39,353 nucleotides of DNA from an uncultured Alphaproteobacteria bacterium (GCA_903837555.1 CAILUV010000008.1:1-39353), one strand, 5' to 3'; positions 1 through 8,456 are shown, counted from the first letter of the stretch. Notes: generated by a model from the letters alone, not told the origin. A program made the numbers and translations.

Positions 1-230
1 CCCGCGTGGTGGAAGGCATTATCACCGGCATCGGATTTATCGGCGGCGGCGCCATCCTCAAGGATGGCCTGTCGGTGCGCGGCACGGCGACCGCCGCCAG
101 CATCTGGGCGACAGGGTGCATTGGCACGGCGGTCGGGCTGGGCGTTTATGATGTCGCCATTGTCATCGCGATCATGACCTTCTTGACGCTCAAGCTGCTG
201 CCAATCCTCAAGGACGATAATACAGACTGA
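1..230 (+). CDS. MgtC/SapB family membrane protein, C-terminal part
   Basis: The gene runs in from the left edge; the frame is open from base 3 and ends with TGA at 228-230, leaving about 75 residues. The glycine-rich GIGFIGGGAILKDG stretch followed by RGTATAASIWATGCIGTAVG is the conserved core of the MgtC/SapB integral membrane family, and a last hydrophobic helix (VAIVIAIMTFLTLKLLP) closes the protein. There is no C-terminal ACT-like domain, so this is the short SapB-like form. MgtC proteins are inner-membrane proteins linked to magnesium limitation and, in pathogens, to control of the F-type ATPase; nothing here shows which role applies. No terminator is visible in the following 130 bases. 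Confidence 0.85.
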   Translation, partial: RVVEGIITGIGFIGGGAILKDGLSVRGTATAASIWATGCIGTAVGLGVYDVAIVIAIMTFLTLKLLPILKDDNTD

Positions 231-360
231 GCAGGGCGATCCCCCCATTTTGCCGCGCCATGCAGGCGCATCGGCACTGGACGTCCCGCGCCAAGCCGTT
301 ACCATCGGCACGCAAAGCGGTGCTGCGGCACCGATCCCATGTTCTTGAGATGCCGGTGTG

Positions 361-807
361 ATGTTCGATTCTCTGTTGCGTATGCTCAAATCGCCGGAGC
401 CTCAGGCGCGTCCGGATCTGCGACTTTCGGTGGCGGTGCTGCTGCTGGAAGCGGCGCGCCAGGACGATGCATTCGTTTCCCATGAACGGGCGGTGATCGC
501 CGGGCTGCTGACCCGCAAGTTTGATCTGTCGGAACAGGAATGCGAGGCGTTACTCGAAGCGGGCGCGGTTCGCGCCGCCCAGATGGTGCAGCTTCACGGC
601 CATACCAGCCATGTGTTCGAGGAAATGACGCCGCAAGAACGCATCGGCATGGTCGAAATGCTGTGGGACGTGGCGTATGCCGACGGCGTGCTGGACCCGG
701 AGGAAGACCTTCTGATCCGCCGCATTTCTGGCCTGATCCATGTCACAGACCGCGAACGGGTGCTGGCGCGCCAGGAAGTGCTCAAACGCCTGGGCCGCAG
801 CTTCTAG
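361..807 (+). CDS. TerB-like (COG4103-type) protein
   Basis: A soluble helical protein of about 148 residues. A GTG lies directly before the ATG at 361; the ATG is preferred. It carries the two acidic helix pairs typical of TerB-like proteins: EAARQDDAFVSHERAVI near residue 35 and VAYADGVLDPEEDLLIRRI near residue 105, where the DG-x-DPEE cluster is the likely metal-binding face. TerB-fold proteins are named from tellurite-resistance operons, but the stand-alone short form is widespread and has no proven function. No other ter genes are nearby, so a tellurite role should not be assumed. It stands alone between the MgtC-like gene and the convergent PadR gene. Confidence 0.8.
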   Translation: MFDSLLRMLKSPEPQARPDLRLSVAVLLLEAARQDDAFVSHERAVIAGLLTRKFDLSEQECEALLEAGAVRAAQMVQLHGHTSHVFEEMTPQERIGMVEMLWDVAYADGVLDPEEDLLIRRISGLIHVTDRERVLARQEVLKRLGRSF

Positions 808-871
808 GCCAGCTTCTCCCGCATGCGCACGAATTTCTCCCGCCAGACCGGCGGCGTCAGCGCGGCGGCTT

Positions 872-1204
872 CTATGCCAGCCCACCCAGGTTTTGCGCGA
901 TTGCTTCATAAAGCGTGCGCGCGGTCTTGGCGGATTCGCGCAAGGCCTGTTGGCCGGATTTTTCCAGCCGGTAATGGCGGCGCGAGCGTCCGCCGCGCTC
1001 GGGCGTGGGGTCTGACAGCCAGGAGGCGATCAGGCCTTTCTCTTCCATGCGGTCCAGCGTGGCATAGACCGCGCCGCGCGTGACTTTCTTCGGTTTGGAG
1101 AGTTCTTCGACCTTGGCATGGATGGTGACGCCATAGGCGTTGTCGCCCGCCACGAGTACCGCAGTGAGAACGATCTGCTCGAACTGGCCCAGGCTGTCCA
1201 CCAT
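872..1204 (-). CDS. PadR family transcriptional regulator
   Basis: A 110-residue regulator consisting of a PadR winged-helix domain. Recognisable parts are LTAVLVAGDNAYGVTIHAKV (helices 1-2), the recognition region KVTRGAVYATLDRMEEKGLI, and the wing RGGRSRRHYRLEKSGQQAL. The C-terminal dimerisation helix is short, as in the minimal PadR-s1 subfamily. These repressors usually respond to phenolic or drug-like ligands and control an adjacent gene. The start ATG has no clear Shine-Dalgarno sequence, and a 15-base inverted repeat lies only 5 bases upstream, suggesting autoregulation. The divergent flavin monooxygenase gene 147 bases away is a natural candidate target (inference). Confidence 0.9.
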   Translation of the reverse strand: MVDSLGQFEQIVLTAVLVAGDNAYGVTIHAKVEELSKPKKVTRGAVYATLDRMEEKGLIASWLSDPTPERGGRSRRHYRLEKSGQQALRESAKTARTLYEAIAQNLGGLA

Positions 1205-1209
1205 TTGAT

Positions 1210-1224
1210 ATACATGGTAGGTAT
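1210..1224. promoter_or_regulatory. Candidate PadR operator (inverted repeat)
   Basis: ATAC at 1210-1213 and GTAT at 1221-1224 form an inverted repeat with a 7-base spacer, inside an AT-rich patch in an otherwise GC-rich region. It lies 5 bases before the padR start codon and upstream of the divergent monooxygenase gene. AT-rich dyads in this position are typical of PadR autoregulation; binding is inferred. Confidence 0.4.
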
Positions 1225-1351
1225 TATGGCTTCAGGCTGTCAAGTCGGGCGCTGACCAGGGGGCGGGTTTGCGCGCGCCTGGGGCCCGGCGGCCCGGCCT
1301 ATGGCATCCAGGTTCGCAGCGGTTAGCGTCGCGGCATTTTCCTGCTAAGTC

Positions 1352-2347
1352 TTGTCCCGAACCAACGCAGGTCTTTTCGTGCCGCCGCTTTCCATTCATG
1401 ATCTCATGCCCATCAAGCAGGGCGGCAACGCCGCGGCCACCTTCCGCGAGACGGTGGAGCTTGCGCGTCAGGCCGAGCGTCTGGGCTATCGCCGTTACTG
1501 GCTGGTCGAGCATCACAACACCGCCGGCGTCGCCGGGTCCGCCACCGCCGTGGTGATCGGCCATGTCGCGGCCGCCACAAGCACCATCCGTGTCGGGGCA
1601 GGCGGCATCATGCTGCCCAACCATGTGCCGCTGATGGTGGCCGAACAGTTCGGCACGCTGGCGGCGCTGCATCCGGGGCGCATCGACCTGGGGTTGGGGC
1701 GGGGTATCAATGCCGATCCCGCGACCATGCAGGCTCTCCGCCGCATGCCGGGCGACATGGAAGCCTTTCCGCGCGACGTGCAGGAGTTGCTGTCGTATCT
1801 GCGCGCCGCCGCGCCGGGCCAGCCGGTGCGCGCCGTGCCGGGCGAGAATTCCAACGTGCCGGTCTTTATTCTGGGCACCAGCATCGGCGGGGCGCAGCTT
1901 GCCGCGACGCTGGGGCTGCCCTTTGCCTTTGGCTCGCATTTCGCGCCCGACCAGCTCGATGTCGCGCTGTCGGCCTATCGCGGGCGCTTCATGCCGTCGG
2001 CGCAATGCGCCAGGCCCCAGGTGATGCTGTCGGTTGCGGTGGTCTGCGCCGAGACCGACGAAGAAGCCCGCTTTCATTTTTCATCGGCGCAGCAGGTCAG
2101 CGATGGCCCGTTGCCGCCGCCAATCCCCGACTATGAAAGCAAGATCGATCCGCAGCGGCTGGCGCTGATCCGTAAGGTGATGCGCTATTCGCTGGTCGGC
2201 TCACCCGAAACGGTCGGCAAGGGGCTGGGCGAATTCGTCGCGCGCTATAAGCCCGACGAGGTGATCGTCACCTCGCAGATCTTCGACCATGCGGCACGGA
2301 TGAAATCGTTCGAGCTGTTAAGCCAAGTTCACACGCCCAGCGGTTAG
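1352..2347 (+). CDS. Luciferase-like flavin-dependent monooxygenase (MsnO8-type LLM)
   Basis: About 331 residues of the bacterial-luciferase superfamily TIM barrel. Family marks are PLSIHDLMPIKQGGNAA at the N terminus, RLGYRRYWLVEHHN (conserved EHH), STIRVGAGGIMLPNH, and LAALHPGRIDLGLGRG. Such enzymes use reduced FMN from a separate reductase to oxygenate a small substrate, which cannot be read from the sequence. The frame starts with TTG at 1352; GTG at 1379 would give a start just before the conserved PLS segment and is an equally good choice. The stop codon interlocks with that of the convergent lipoprotein gene in four bases. The PadR gene is divergent and may regulate it. Confidence 0.87.
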   Translation: MSRTNAGLFVPPLSIHDLMPIKQGGNAAATFRETVELARQAERLGYRRYWLVEHHNTAGVAGSATAVVIGHVAAATSTIRVGAGGIMLPNHVPLMVAEQFGTLAALHPGRIDLGLGRGINADPATMQALRRMPGDMEAFPRDVQELLSYLRAAAPGQPVRAVPGENSNVPVFILGTSIGGAQLAATLGLPFAFGSHFAPDQLDVALSAYRGRFMPSAQCARPQVMLSVAVVCAETDEEARFHFSSAQQVSDGPLPPPIPDYESKIDPQRLALIRKVMRYSLVGSPETVGKGLGEFVARYKPDEVIVTSQIFDHAARMKSFELLSQVHTPSG

Positions 2348-2580
2348 CGCGGAGCAGGTGTGGGCGGCGTCGGCGTATAAGGGCCCGGGCGCATGTCCTG
2401 GAACGGCGGCGCGGGTTTTGTCGGGTCATAGGTTTCCGAACCCACAGTCTGCGGCTTCACCGCCATGGTGCCGCCCGCTTTGTCCGCGTAGGGCGAGCCG
2501 TTGGGATTGCCTTGCGGACCGGCGCAGGCGCCGAGGGCCAGGGTTGCAGTCAGGGTGATGGCGGCGATTTGAATTTTCAT
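2344..2580 (-). CDS. Small proline-rich lipoprotein
   Basis: A 78-residue predicted lipoprotein. MKIQIAAITLTATLALGAC is a type II signal peptide with lipobox LGAC, so the mature protein would begin at Cys19. The remaining 60 residues are low-complexity and rich in Pro, Gly and Thr (ending PGPYTPTPPTPAPR), with no recognisable domain. It resembles the many small envelope lipoproteins of alphaproteobacteria; function unknown. It is divergent from the PQQ sugar dehydrogenase gene with 118 bases between them, and its stop interlocks with the monooxygenase stop. Confidence 0.75.
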   Translation of the reverse strand: MKIQIAAITLTATLALGACAGPQGNPNGSPYADKAGGTMAVKPQTVGSETYDPTKPAPPFQDMRPGPYTPTPPTPAPR

Positions 2581-2698
2581 GGTCTGAATCTATCCAATAT
2601 CGGTGATCTGGAACAGTCCGGGGAGCTTTTGGGTTCCGGCCGCCCTTGGCAAGTCCTACCGGCTAGGGGTTAAATATCCGAAAAATCGGGGGATTTGC

Positions 2699-4045
2699 AT
2701 GAAACGCCGCCTTCTCGCCATCGCTCTTCTGGCTTGCGCCTTTCCGGCGACCGCCCAGACCCCGGCGCCCACTGCGCCCGCCGCCAAGCCTGCGCCCGCC
2801 CCCGATTACAATGCCGGCGGCCTGCCGCGCACCCCCAGTTATGGCACGATCGAGGGCCAGCCGGTGGATGCCCGCCCGTTCGAGAAAAAGCGCGACACGC
2901 GCCAGTTCGCCGAACAGACCCGCGCGCCCTATCGCAAGTCGACCGATTTCAAGGTGGAGGTTCTGACCGACAAGCTGTCCGCCGCCTGGGCGGTGGCGCA
3001 TCTGCCCGATGGAAAATACCTGATCACCGAACGCCTGCCGGGCCAGTTCCGTCTGCTGGACAAGGGCAATCTTTCCGCCCCGCTGACCGGGCTGGATGGC
3101 CTGAAGATCGGCACGCCGATGATGGCGCTGCTGGACGTGGTGCTGGATCCGGAGTTCGCCAAGAACCGCACCATCTTCTTCACCTATACCGAGTATCACG
3201 ACCGCACCATCGGCAACACGTCGATCGCCCGTGCCGTGCTGGACGTAAATTCCAATTCCATCCGCGACGTGAAGGTGCTGCTGAAGACCAACCCCTTCCT
3301 GCCCAATGATCAGACATTGTCGATGGGAACCAAGACCGGCGGGCGCATCGCCATCGGCAAGGATGGCTTCCTCTATGTCTCCATCGGCGACCGTGACAAT
3401 GCCGGCACCCGTCCCTGGGGCGTGGCGCAGGTGAACGATACCCATCTGGGCAAGGTCGTGCGCATCACCAAGGATGGCGCACCCGCCCCGGGCAATCCCT
3501 TTATCGGCGTCGCAGGCGCTTTGCCGGAAATCTGGGCCATCGGCTTCCGCAGCCAGGAAGGCCTTGCGTTCGATCCCAAGGGCACGCTGTGGCAGACCGA
3601 GCACGGCCCGCGTGGCGGCGACGAGCTCAACATTATCGAGCGCGGCAAGAACTACGGCTGGCCCATCATCAGCCACGGCATCGATTATCGCGGCGGCGAC
3701 ATCGCCGAGGGTGAAGTGGTCAAGGCGGGCATGGAGCAGCCGGCCTATTACTGGTCGCCTTCGGTGGCGGTGGCAGGCCTGGCTTTCTACACCGGCAAGT
3801 CGAGTGCCTGGAAAGACAGTGTCTTTATCGGACTGTTGAATGGACGCGGCGTGTCGCGGCTCAAGCTCGTGAACAACAAGGTGGTGGAAGAAGAAGTGAT
3901 GCTGACCGACCGCAAGGCCCGCATCCGCGACGTGCGCATGGGCAATGACGGCTCGATCCTGGTGGTCACGGATAGCGGCGGCACGGCGATGAGCGTCAGC
4001 CCGCCCGCCACCGGCCAGTTGCTGAAGCTGACGCCCGCCCGCTAA
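2699..4045 (+). CDS. Periplasmic PQQ-dependent aldose sugar dehydrogenase (YliI/Asd type)
   Basis: A 448-residue exported quinoprotein of the GSDH six-bladed propeller family. The frame is open from 2603, but ATG at 2699 is preceded by a GGGGGA ribosome binding site and begins a clear signal peptide (MKRRLLAIALLACAFPATAQ), followed by a Pro/Ala-rich linker. Family motifs are WAVAHLPDGKYLITERLPG, GGRIAIGKDGFLYVSIGDRD, IWAIGFRSQEGLAFDP, EHGPRGGDELNIIERGKNYGWP and a late SVAVAGLAFYTG. The enzyme oxidises aldoses to lactones in the periplasm using PQQ and Ca2+, passing electrons to an unknown acceptor. It differs in fold from the two eight-bladed quinoproteins downstream. Its stop interlocks with that of the convergent small lipoprotein. 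Confidence 0.92.
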   Translation: MKRRLLAIALLACAFPATAQTPAPTAPAAKPAPAPDYNAGGLPRTPSYGTIEGQPVDARPFEKKRDTRQFAEQTRAPYRKSTDFKVEVLTDKLSAAWAVAHLPDGKYLITERLPGQFRLLDKGNLSAPLTGLDGLKIGTPMMALLDVVLDPEFAKNRTIFFTYTEYHDRTIGNTSIARAVLDVNSNSIRDVKVLLKTNPFLPNDQTLSMGTKTGGRIAIGKDGFLYVSIGDRDNAGTRPWGVAQVNDTHLGKVVRITKDGAPAPGNPFIGVAGALPEIWAIGFRSQEGLAFDPKGTLWQTEHGPRGGDELNIIERGKNYGWPIISHGIDYRGGDIAEGEVVKAGMEQPAYYWSPSVAVAGLAFYTGKSSAWKDSVFIGLLNGRGVSRLKLVNNKVVEEEVMLTDRKARIRDVRMGNDGSILVVTDSGGTAMSVSPPATGQLLKLTPAR

Positions 4046-4311
4046 TCGCGCGTGTAGCAGACCGCGTCATCGGCCTTGGTCATGCGCGTGACGCATTCGG
4101 TGTCGGATGACTGGAAGGCGTAGCCTTTCTGCGCCATGCAGACCAGCATCTGGCGATGTTCGTGCACGTCGATGATGTCGTCATCGCCATGCGGGGCGGT
4201 GGCCATGATCTGCTGGTGGCACGCAGTCACGTCCGCGCGCGCGGGCCCGTGACGGTCGCATCCGCTGAGGCCGAGCGCCAGCAGCGCGATTGCAGCATAT
4301 CCTGTTCGCAT
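4042..4311 (-). CDS. Small Cys-rich lipoprotein
   Basis: An 89-residue predicted lipoprotein with signal MRTGYAAIALLALGLSGC (lipobox LSGC, mature Cys18). The mature part holds four further cysteines at TACHQQ, LVCMAQ, TECVTR and AVCYTRD, which could form two disulfides in the periplasm, and a charged HGDDDIIDVHEH patch. No family recognised. It lies 9 bases downstream of the quinoprotein gene on the same strand and so is probably co-transcribed with it. Confidence 0.7.
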   Translation of the reverse strand: MRTGYAAIALLALGLSGCDRHGPARADVTACHQQIMATAPHGDDDIIDVHEHRQMLVCMAQKGYAFQSSDTECVTRMTKADDAVCYTRD

Positions 4312-4320
4312 GCGGCCTGA

Positions 4321-6372
4321 TTAGGGGCGGGGCAGCCGGAAAGCAACAAGTTCGCCGGCAACCCCGCCACCGCCAATCGCCACCACGATGTATTGGCGTC
4401 CCCTCAGCATGTAGCTCATCGGCGATCCGGTCTGGGGCGCGGCGATATAGACCGCGCCTTTTTCCTCGCCGGTGTTCTTGTCATAGCCGCGCAGCATGGC
4501 GCCGCGTGCGCCCGATGGCGTGGTGTTCATGCCCGCTTCGCCGCAGATCACCAGCGTCTTGGTCACCATCGGTCCCAAAAGGCCGGGCCGCCCGGTGCGC
4601 GGGATTTTCAGGGCCTTCAGCGCCGGATGGTTCTTGATCGCGTCGGGCGTATCCCCATGGGCGATCTGCCAGTCATGCTCGCCGCTCGCCAGGTTGATGG
4701 CGGTGATTGTGCCGTAAGGCGGCTTGAGGATAGGCAGCCCGTCGATGGTGTTCTGGCCCGAGCGGAAACCGTCCTTGCCGCTGACGCCCTGCGCATTGTT
4801 GGTGCCCGGTCCCGCGCTGGTATCGCCCATGGCGGCGGCGGGAAGCGAGGTCACACCCGCCACGCCGCGCACATACTCATTCTCGGTGAAGCGCGGGTCG
4901 CCCTTCACCACGCCCACCACATCGGCGGTGTTCTGGGTGAAGACATAGACGCGGTATGTTTCGGGATCGTAGCAGCCACCCGGCCAGTTGGTGCCGCCCT
5001 GGAAGCCCGGCGCCAGCAGCGTGCCCCAGGTGCCTTCCGGCTTGGAAAGGCTGGGCGGTTCAAACGGCCCCCCGGTCTTGTAGCGCTTGATCAGCGCCAG
5101 ACCACGCGCGTGCAGCTCCGGCGTGAAGTTCAAAATCGTGTCGGCATTGACGTCCTGCACGCCGTAAGGCGCGGGCCTGGACGGGATCGGCTGGGTCGGC
5201 GCGTACCATTCGCCCGGCACGCTGCCTGCGGGCACCGGCAGGTCGGGGATCGGCCAGACCGGCTCGCCGGTTTCGCGGTTCAGAACATATAGCCAGTTCT
5301 GCTTGCTGGGCTGGGCCAGCGCCTTGATGATTTTTCCGTTGTGGGGGATGTCGCATAGGATCGGGGCGCAAGGGATGTCGCGGTCCCACAGGCCGTGGCG
5401 CACCATCTGATAGTGCCATTTGCGTTTGCCGGTATCGATGTCGACCGCGACGATGCTTTCTCCGAACAGGCCGTCGCCGATGCGGTTGATGCCCACCGCG
5501 TCGCCGGTCGGCATCTCGATCGGCAGATAGGCGAGACCCAGTTTTTCGTCGGCGCTGGCTTGCGCCCACATGCCGGTATTGCCAGCCGCTTCGGCCTGGC
5601 CGGCTTTCAGCCAGCTTTCGTAACCCACCTGGCCCTTGCGCGGCACGGTGTGGAAAATCCATTTGCGCTTGCCGGTGCGCGCGTCATAGCCGCGGACATA
5701 ACCCTTGATGCCGCCCTTCTTGGCTGGAACGCTGCCGCCCAGGAAGGCCGCGCCCACGATCACCGTGTCGTTGGCCACCAGCGGGGTGGCGTGCAGCCCG
5801 ATGGGTTCTTTCTCCAGGTCCATCTCCTGGTCGATGTCGGTCTTCAGGTCGACCACGCCATCGACGCCGAAGCTTGTCACGCGGTCGCCGGTTTTGGCGT
5901 CCAGCGCGATCAGACGGTAACCGGCGGTGACATAGAGGATGCGCTCGGCTTTGCCGTCGGTCCAATAGGACACGCCATGGCCGGAATATTGCCGCGGCGC
6001 ATTGCGGCCGCGCGCGCCTTCATCCTCGCTGTGCATCCACAGCATCTCGCCGGTGGCCGGGTCCAGGCACACCACCGCGCGGCGTGTGCCGGCGGTGACA
6101 TACATGCGGCCCTTGATGACCAACGGCGTGCCTTCATACTGGTATTCGGGTCGTGGCCCCAGATTGTCGGTCTTGAAGCGCCAGGCGACCTGCAGCTTGC
6201 CGAAATTCTCGCCGTTGATCTGGTCCAGGGGCGCATAGCGGGTGTTGGCCGTGTCGGCGGCATAGTGGCGCCATTCGGTATCGGCGGGCGCTTGCGCCAG
6301 GGCGGGCAACTGCGTGGCGCCAAGCATGGCTGTGCCCGACAGGAGCACGTTGCGGCGTGACGGCGATGACAT
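4321..6372 (-). CDS. Exported PQQ-dependent dehydrogenase, glucose-dehydrogenase type (copy 1)
   Basis: A 683-residue eight-bladed quinoprotein. The frame is open to 6441, but ATG at 6372 has a GGGAAGG site 6 bases upstream and starts a Tat-like signal peptide (SRRNVLLSGTAMLGATQ, cleavage near ALAQA). Propeller W-motif repeats such as VVCLDPATGEMLW run through the protein. HGLWDRDIPCAPILCDIP followed by QPSKQNWLYVLNRETG matches the membrane glucose/quinate dehydrogenase group: D330 and K357 are 27 residues apart, as Asp466 and Lys493 are in E. coli Gcd. Unlike Gcd it has no N-terminal membrane domain; unlike alcohol dehydrogenases it has no adjacent-Cys ring and no CxxCH haem site. Substrate and electron acceptor are unknown. 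A leader hairpin hides its ribosome binding site. Confidence 0.9.
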   Translation of the reverse strand: MSSPSRRNVLLSGTAMLGATQLPALAQAPADTEWRHYAADTANTRYAPLDQINGENFGKLQVAWRFKTDNLGPRPEYQYEGTPLVIKGRMYVTAGTRRAVVCLDPATGEMLWMHSEDEGARGRNAPRQYSGHGVSYWTDGKAERILYVTAGYRLIALDAKTGDRVTSFGVDGVVDLKTDIDQEMDLEKEPIGLHATPLVANDTVIVGAAFLGGSVPAKKGGIKGYVRGYDARTGKRKWIFHTVPRKGQVGYESWLKAGQAEAAGNTGMWAQASADEKLGLAYLPIEMPTGDAVGINRIGDGLFGESIVAVDIDTGKRKWHYQMVRHGLWDRDIPCAPILCDIPHNGKIIKALAQPSKQNWLYVLNRETGEPVWPIPDLPVPAGSVPGEWYAPTQPIPSRPAPYGVQDVNADTILNFTPELHARGLALIKRYKTGGPFEPPSLSKPEGTWGTLLAPGFQGGTNWPGGCYDPETYRVYVFTQNTADVVGVVKGDPRFTENEYVRGVAGVTSLPAAAMGDTSAGPGTNNAQGVSGKDGFRSGQNTIDGLPILKPPYGTITAINLASGEHDWQIAHGDTPDAIKNHPALKALKIPRTGRPGLLGPMVTKTLVICGEAGMNTTPSGARGAMLRGYDKNTGEEKGAVYIAAPQTGSPMSYMLRGRQYIVVAIGGGGVAGELVAFRLPRP

Positions 6373-6378
6373 GAAAAT

Positions 6379-6413
6379 CCTTCCCAGCGGCTTTGGACAG
6401 CCTTTTGGGAAGG
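6379..6413 (-). promoter_or_regulatory. Leader hairpin sequestering the ribosome binding site of the 4321-6372 quinoprotein
   Basis: On the minus strand CCTTCCCA (6413-6406) pairs perfectly with TGGGAAGG (6386-6379); an inner GGCT/AGCC stem (6402-6399 with 6392-6389) extends the structure around a 6-base loop. The 3' arm contains the GGGAAGG Shine-Dalgarno sequence, which ends 6 bases before the ATG at 6372. The folded form should block ribosome entry, so translation may be controlled by ligand, protein or temperature. The structure is seen directly; the regulation is inferred. Confidence 0.5.
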
Positions 6414-6461
6414 ACTTTATGTACCCGCACGCGCGGGTCAACCACGCTTAAGTTGGCATGC

Positions 6462-8456
6462 TTAGGCGGGCAGGCGGAAGGCGATGAAAGCGCCGTTATA
6501 GCTGCGGCCGCCGATTGCCAGCACGATGTATTGCCGTCCGCCCAGCATGTAGGTCATGGGCGAGCCGGTCTGCTCGCCGGGGATGAAGACCGCGCCTTTT
6601 TCCTCGCCGGTCTTCTTGTCATAGGCCCGCAACCGCGCGCCCACGCGCCCGGTTTCGTCGGTATAGGTCATGGGGTCGCCGCAGATCACCAGGCTCTTGG
6701 TGGAGAGCGGGCCGACCTTGCCAATCATGCCGGTGCGCGGAATCTTCACGCCCTTGAGCAGCGGATGGTTGCGGATATTGTCCGGTGTCTCGCCATGCAC
6801 CGTCTGCCAGCTCTGGGTGCCGGTGGCCAGGTTGGTGGCAGTGATGCGCCCATAGGGCGGCTTGACCAGCGGGATGCCATCGACCGTCAGGTCGCCGGGC
6901 CGCACACCGGGCGTGTCGGCGGGCGGATTGACGTGCACCATCGAGAACTCGCCCATCTTCTTGTCGGGATTGGGGATGACGTTGCCGATGGTGAGCAGGT
7001 TGGTCTGCGAGTAGGTATAGACTGTGTGCTCGACCGGATCGTAAGCGCCGCCCGGCCAGTTGATGCCGCCGATATAGCCCGGCATGTTGATCACGCCATA
7101 GGGACCACCCTTCTTGGGCATGATCGGCGCGGTATAGACCGGACCCCACTTGTAATAGCTGGCGATCTTCAGCGCGCGTTCCTTGATCTCGGGCGTGAAG
7201 TCCACAATGTCGTCGGCGCCGAAACCCTGGCGGTCGAACGGCGGCGGCTTGGACGGGTGCGGCTGGGTTTTGGAATACCATTCGCCCGGCACGTCGCCGG
7301 CCGGCACGCGCTTTTCGGGAATCGGCCAGACCGGCTTGCCGGTCTCGCGGTCCAGGACAAACAGCCACGACTGCTTGGTCGGCTGCGCCAGCGCCTTGAT
7401 GATGCGGCCATTGTGCGGGATGTCGCAGAGGATGGCGGCGCAGGGCACGTCGTAGTCCCACAGTCCGTGATGCACCATCTGATAGTGCCAGCGGCGCTTG
7501 CCGGTCCTGGTGTCGACCGCGACGATGCTCTCGGCGAAGAGATTGTTGCCGGGGCGGTAGAAGCCCATCTGGTCGCCGGTCGGCATTTCCACGCCCAGAT
7601 AGGCCAGGCCCAGTTCTTCGTCGGCGGAAATCTGCGCCCAGGCGCCGGTGTTGCCGGCTTCCTCGGCGGTGCCGGGCGCCCAGGTGTCGTAACCGAACTC
7701 GCCCTTGTGCGGGATGGTGTGGAAAATCCACAGCCGCTTGCCGGTCTTCACGTCATAGCCGCGCACATAGCCGCGCGCATTCTTGATCACGGCGGGCGTG
7801 TTGCCGGCGGTGTGGGCCGCGCCGATGATGATCACGTCGTTGGCGATGGTGGGCGCGGTGTGCAGGCCGATATCAGCCTTTTCCGGATCCAGGTCCTGGT
7901 CGATTTCCTTTTTCAGGTCGACCATGCCGTGCACGCCGAATGCCAGGTCCATCAGGCCTGTGCGGGCGTCCAGCGCCACCATCTGGTAGCCGATGGTGAC
8001 ATAGATGATGCGTTCGATGGTGCCGTCGGTCCAGTAGCCGACGCCGCGGCCCGAAAGGCGGCGCGGGGCATTGCGCACGCGCGCGCCTTCATCGGGAGCC
8101 TTGTGCAGCCAGAGGAGTTCCCCGGTGGCTGCATCCAGGCAGACCACGTCGCGCCGCGCGCCGGCGGTGCAATAGAGCTTGCCCTTGATCAGCAGCGGCG
8201 TGCCCTGAAGGATAACTTCCGCGCGCGGACCCAGATTCTTGGTGCTGAATTCCCAGGCGACTTCCAGCTTGTTGAAATTATTTCCGTTGATCTGGTCCAG
8301 CGGCGCATGGCGGGTATGGGCGAGATCGTTGCCATAGCTGCGCCATTCGGTATCCGCGGGCGCCGTGGTTTGCGCCAGGGCTGGGATCGGCAATGCCGCT
8401 GCGGCAAGCCCGCCGATCGTGGTGGTCAGCATCAAGCGGCGGTTCAGCGCGTGCAT
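6462..8456 (-). CDS. Exported PQQ-dependent dehydrogenase, glucose-dehydrogenase type (copy 2)
   Basis: A 664-residue paralogue of the adjacent quinoprotein, colinear with it over its whole length. TTG at 8462 opens the frame, but ATG at 8456 has GGGAG 6 bases upstream and begins the signal (NRRLMLTTTIGGLAAAALP, cleavage near ALAQ). HGLWDYDVPCAAILCDIP and QPTKQSWLFVLDRETG hold the predicted catalytic D334 and K361, again 27 residues apart. No transmembrane domain, haem site or adjacent-Cys pair is seen. The two genes are 89 bases apart on the same strand, consistent with tandem duplication and later divergence; the inter-blade loops differ most, which suggests different substrates (inference). 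Confidence 0.9.
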   Translation of the reverse strand: MHALNRRLMLTTTIGGLAAAALPIPALAQTTAPADTEWRSYGNDLAHTRHAPLDQINGNNFNKLEVAWEFSTKNLGPRAEVILQGTPLLIKGKLYCTAGARRDVVCLDAATGELLWLHKAPDEGARVRNAPRRLSGRGVGYWTDGTIERIIYVTIGYQMVALDARTGLMDLAFGVHGMVDLKKEIDQDLDPEKADIGLHTAPTIANDVIIIGAAHTAGNTPAVIKNARGYVRGYDVKTGKRLWIFHTIPHKGEFGYDTWAPGTAEEAGNTGAWAQISADEELGLAYLGVEMPTGDQMGFYRPGNNLFAESIVAVDTRTGKRRWHYQMVHHGLWDYDVPCAAILCDIPHNGRIIKALAQPTKQSWLFVLDRETGKPVWPIPEKRVPAGDVPGEWYSKTQPHPSKPPPFDRQGFGADDIVDFTPEIKERALKIASYYKWGPVYTAPIMPKKGGPYGVINMPGYIGGINWPGGAYDPVEHTVYTYSQTNLLTIGNVIPNPDKKMGEFSMVHVNPPADTPGVRPGDLTVDGIPLVKPPYGRITATNLATGTQSWQTVHGETPDNIRNHPLLKGVKIPRTGMIGKVGPLSTKSLVICGDPMTYTDETGRVGARLRAYDKKTGEEKGAVFIPGEQTGSPMTYMLGGRQYIVLAIGGRSYNGAFIAFRLPA

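Noticed and set aside
2610-2635. EcfG-like promoter (GGAAC-N17-GGTT) before the sugar dehydrogenase
   Set aside because: The -10 element is GGTT, not CGTT, and the match could easily be chance.
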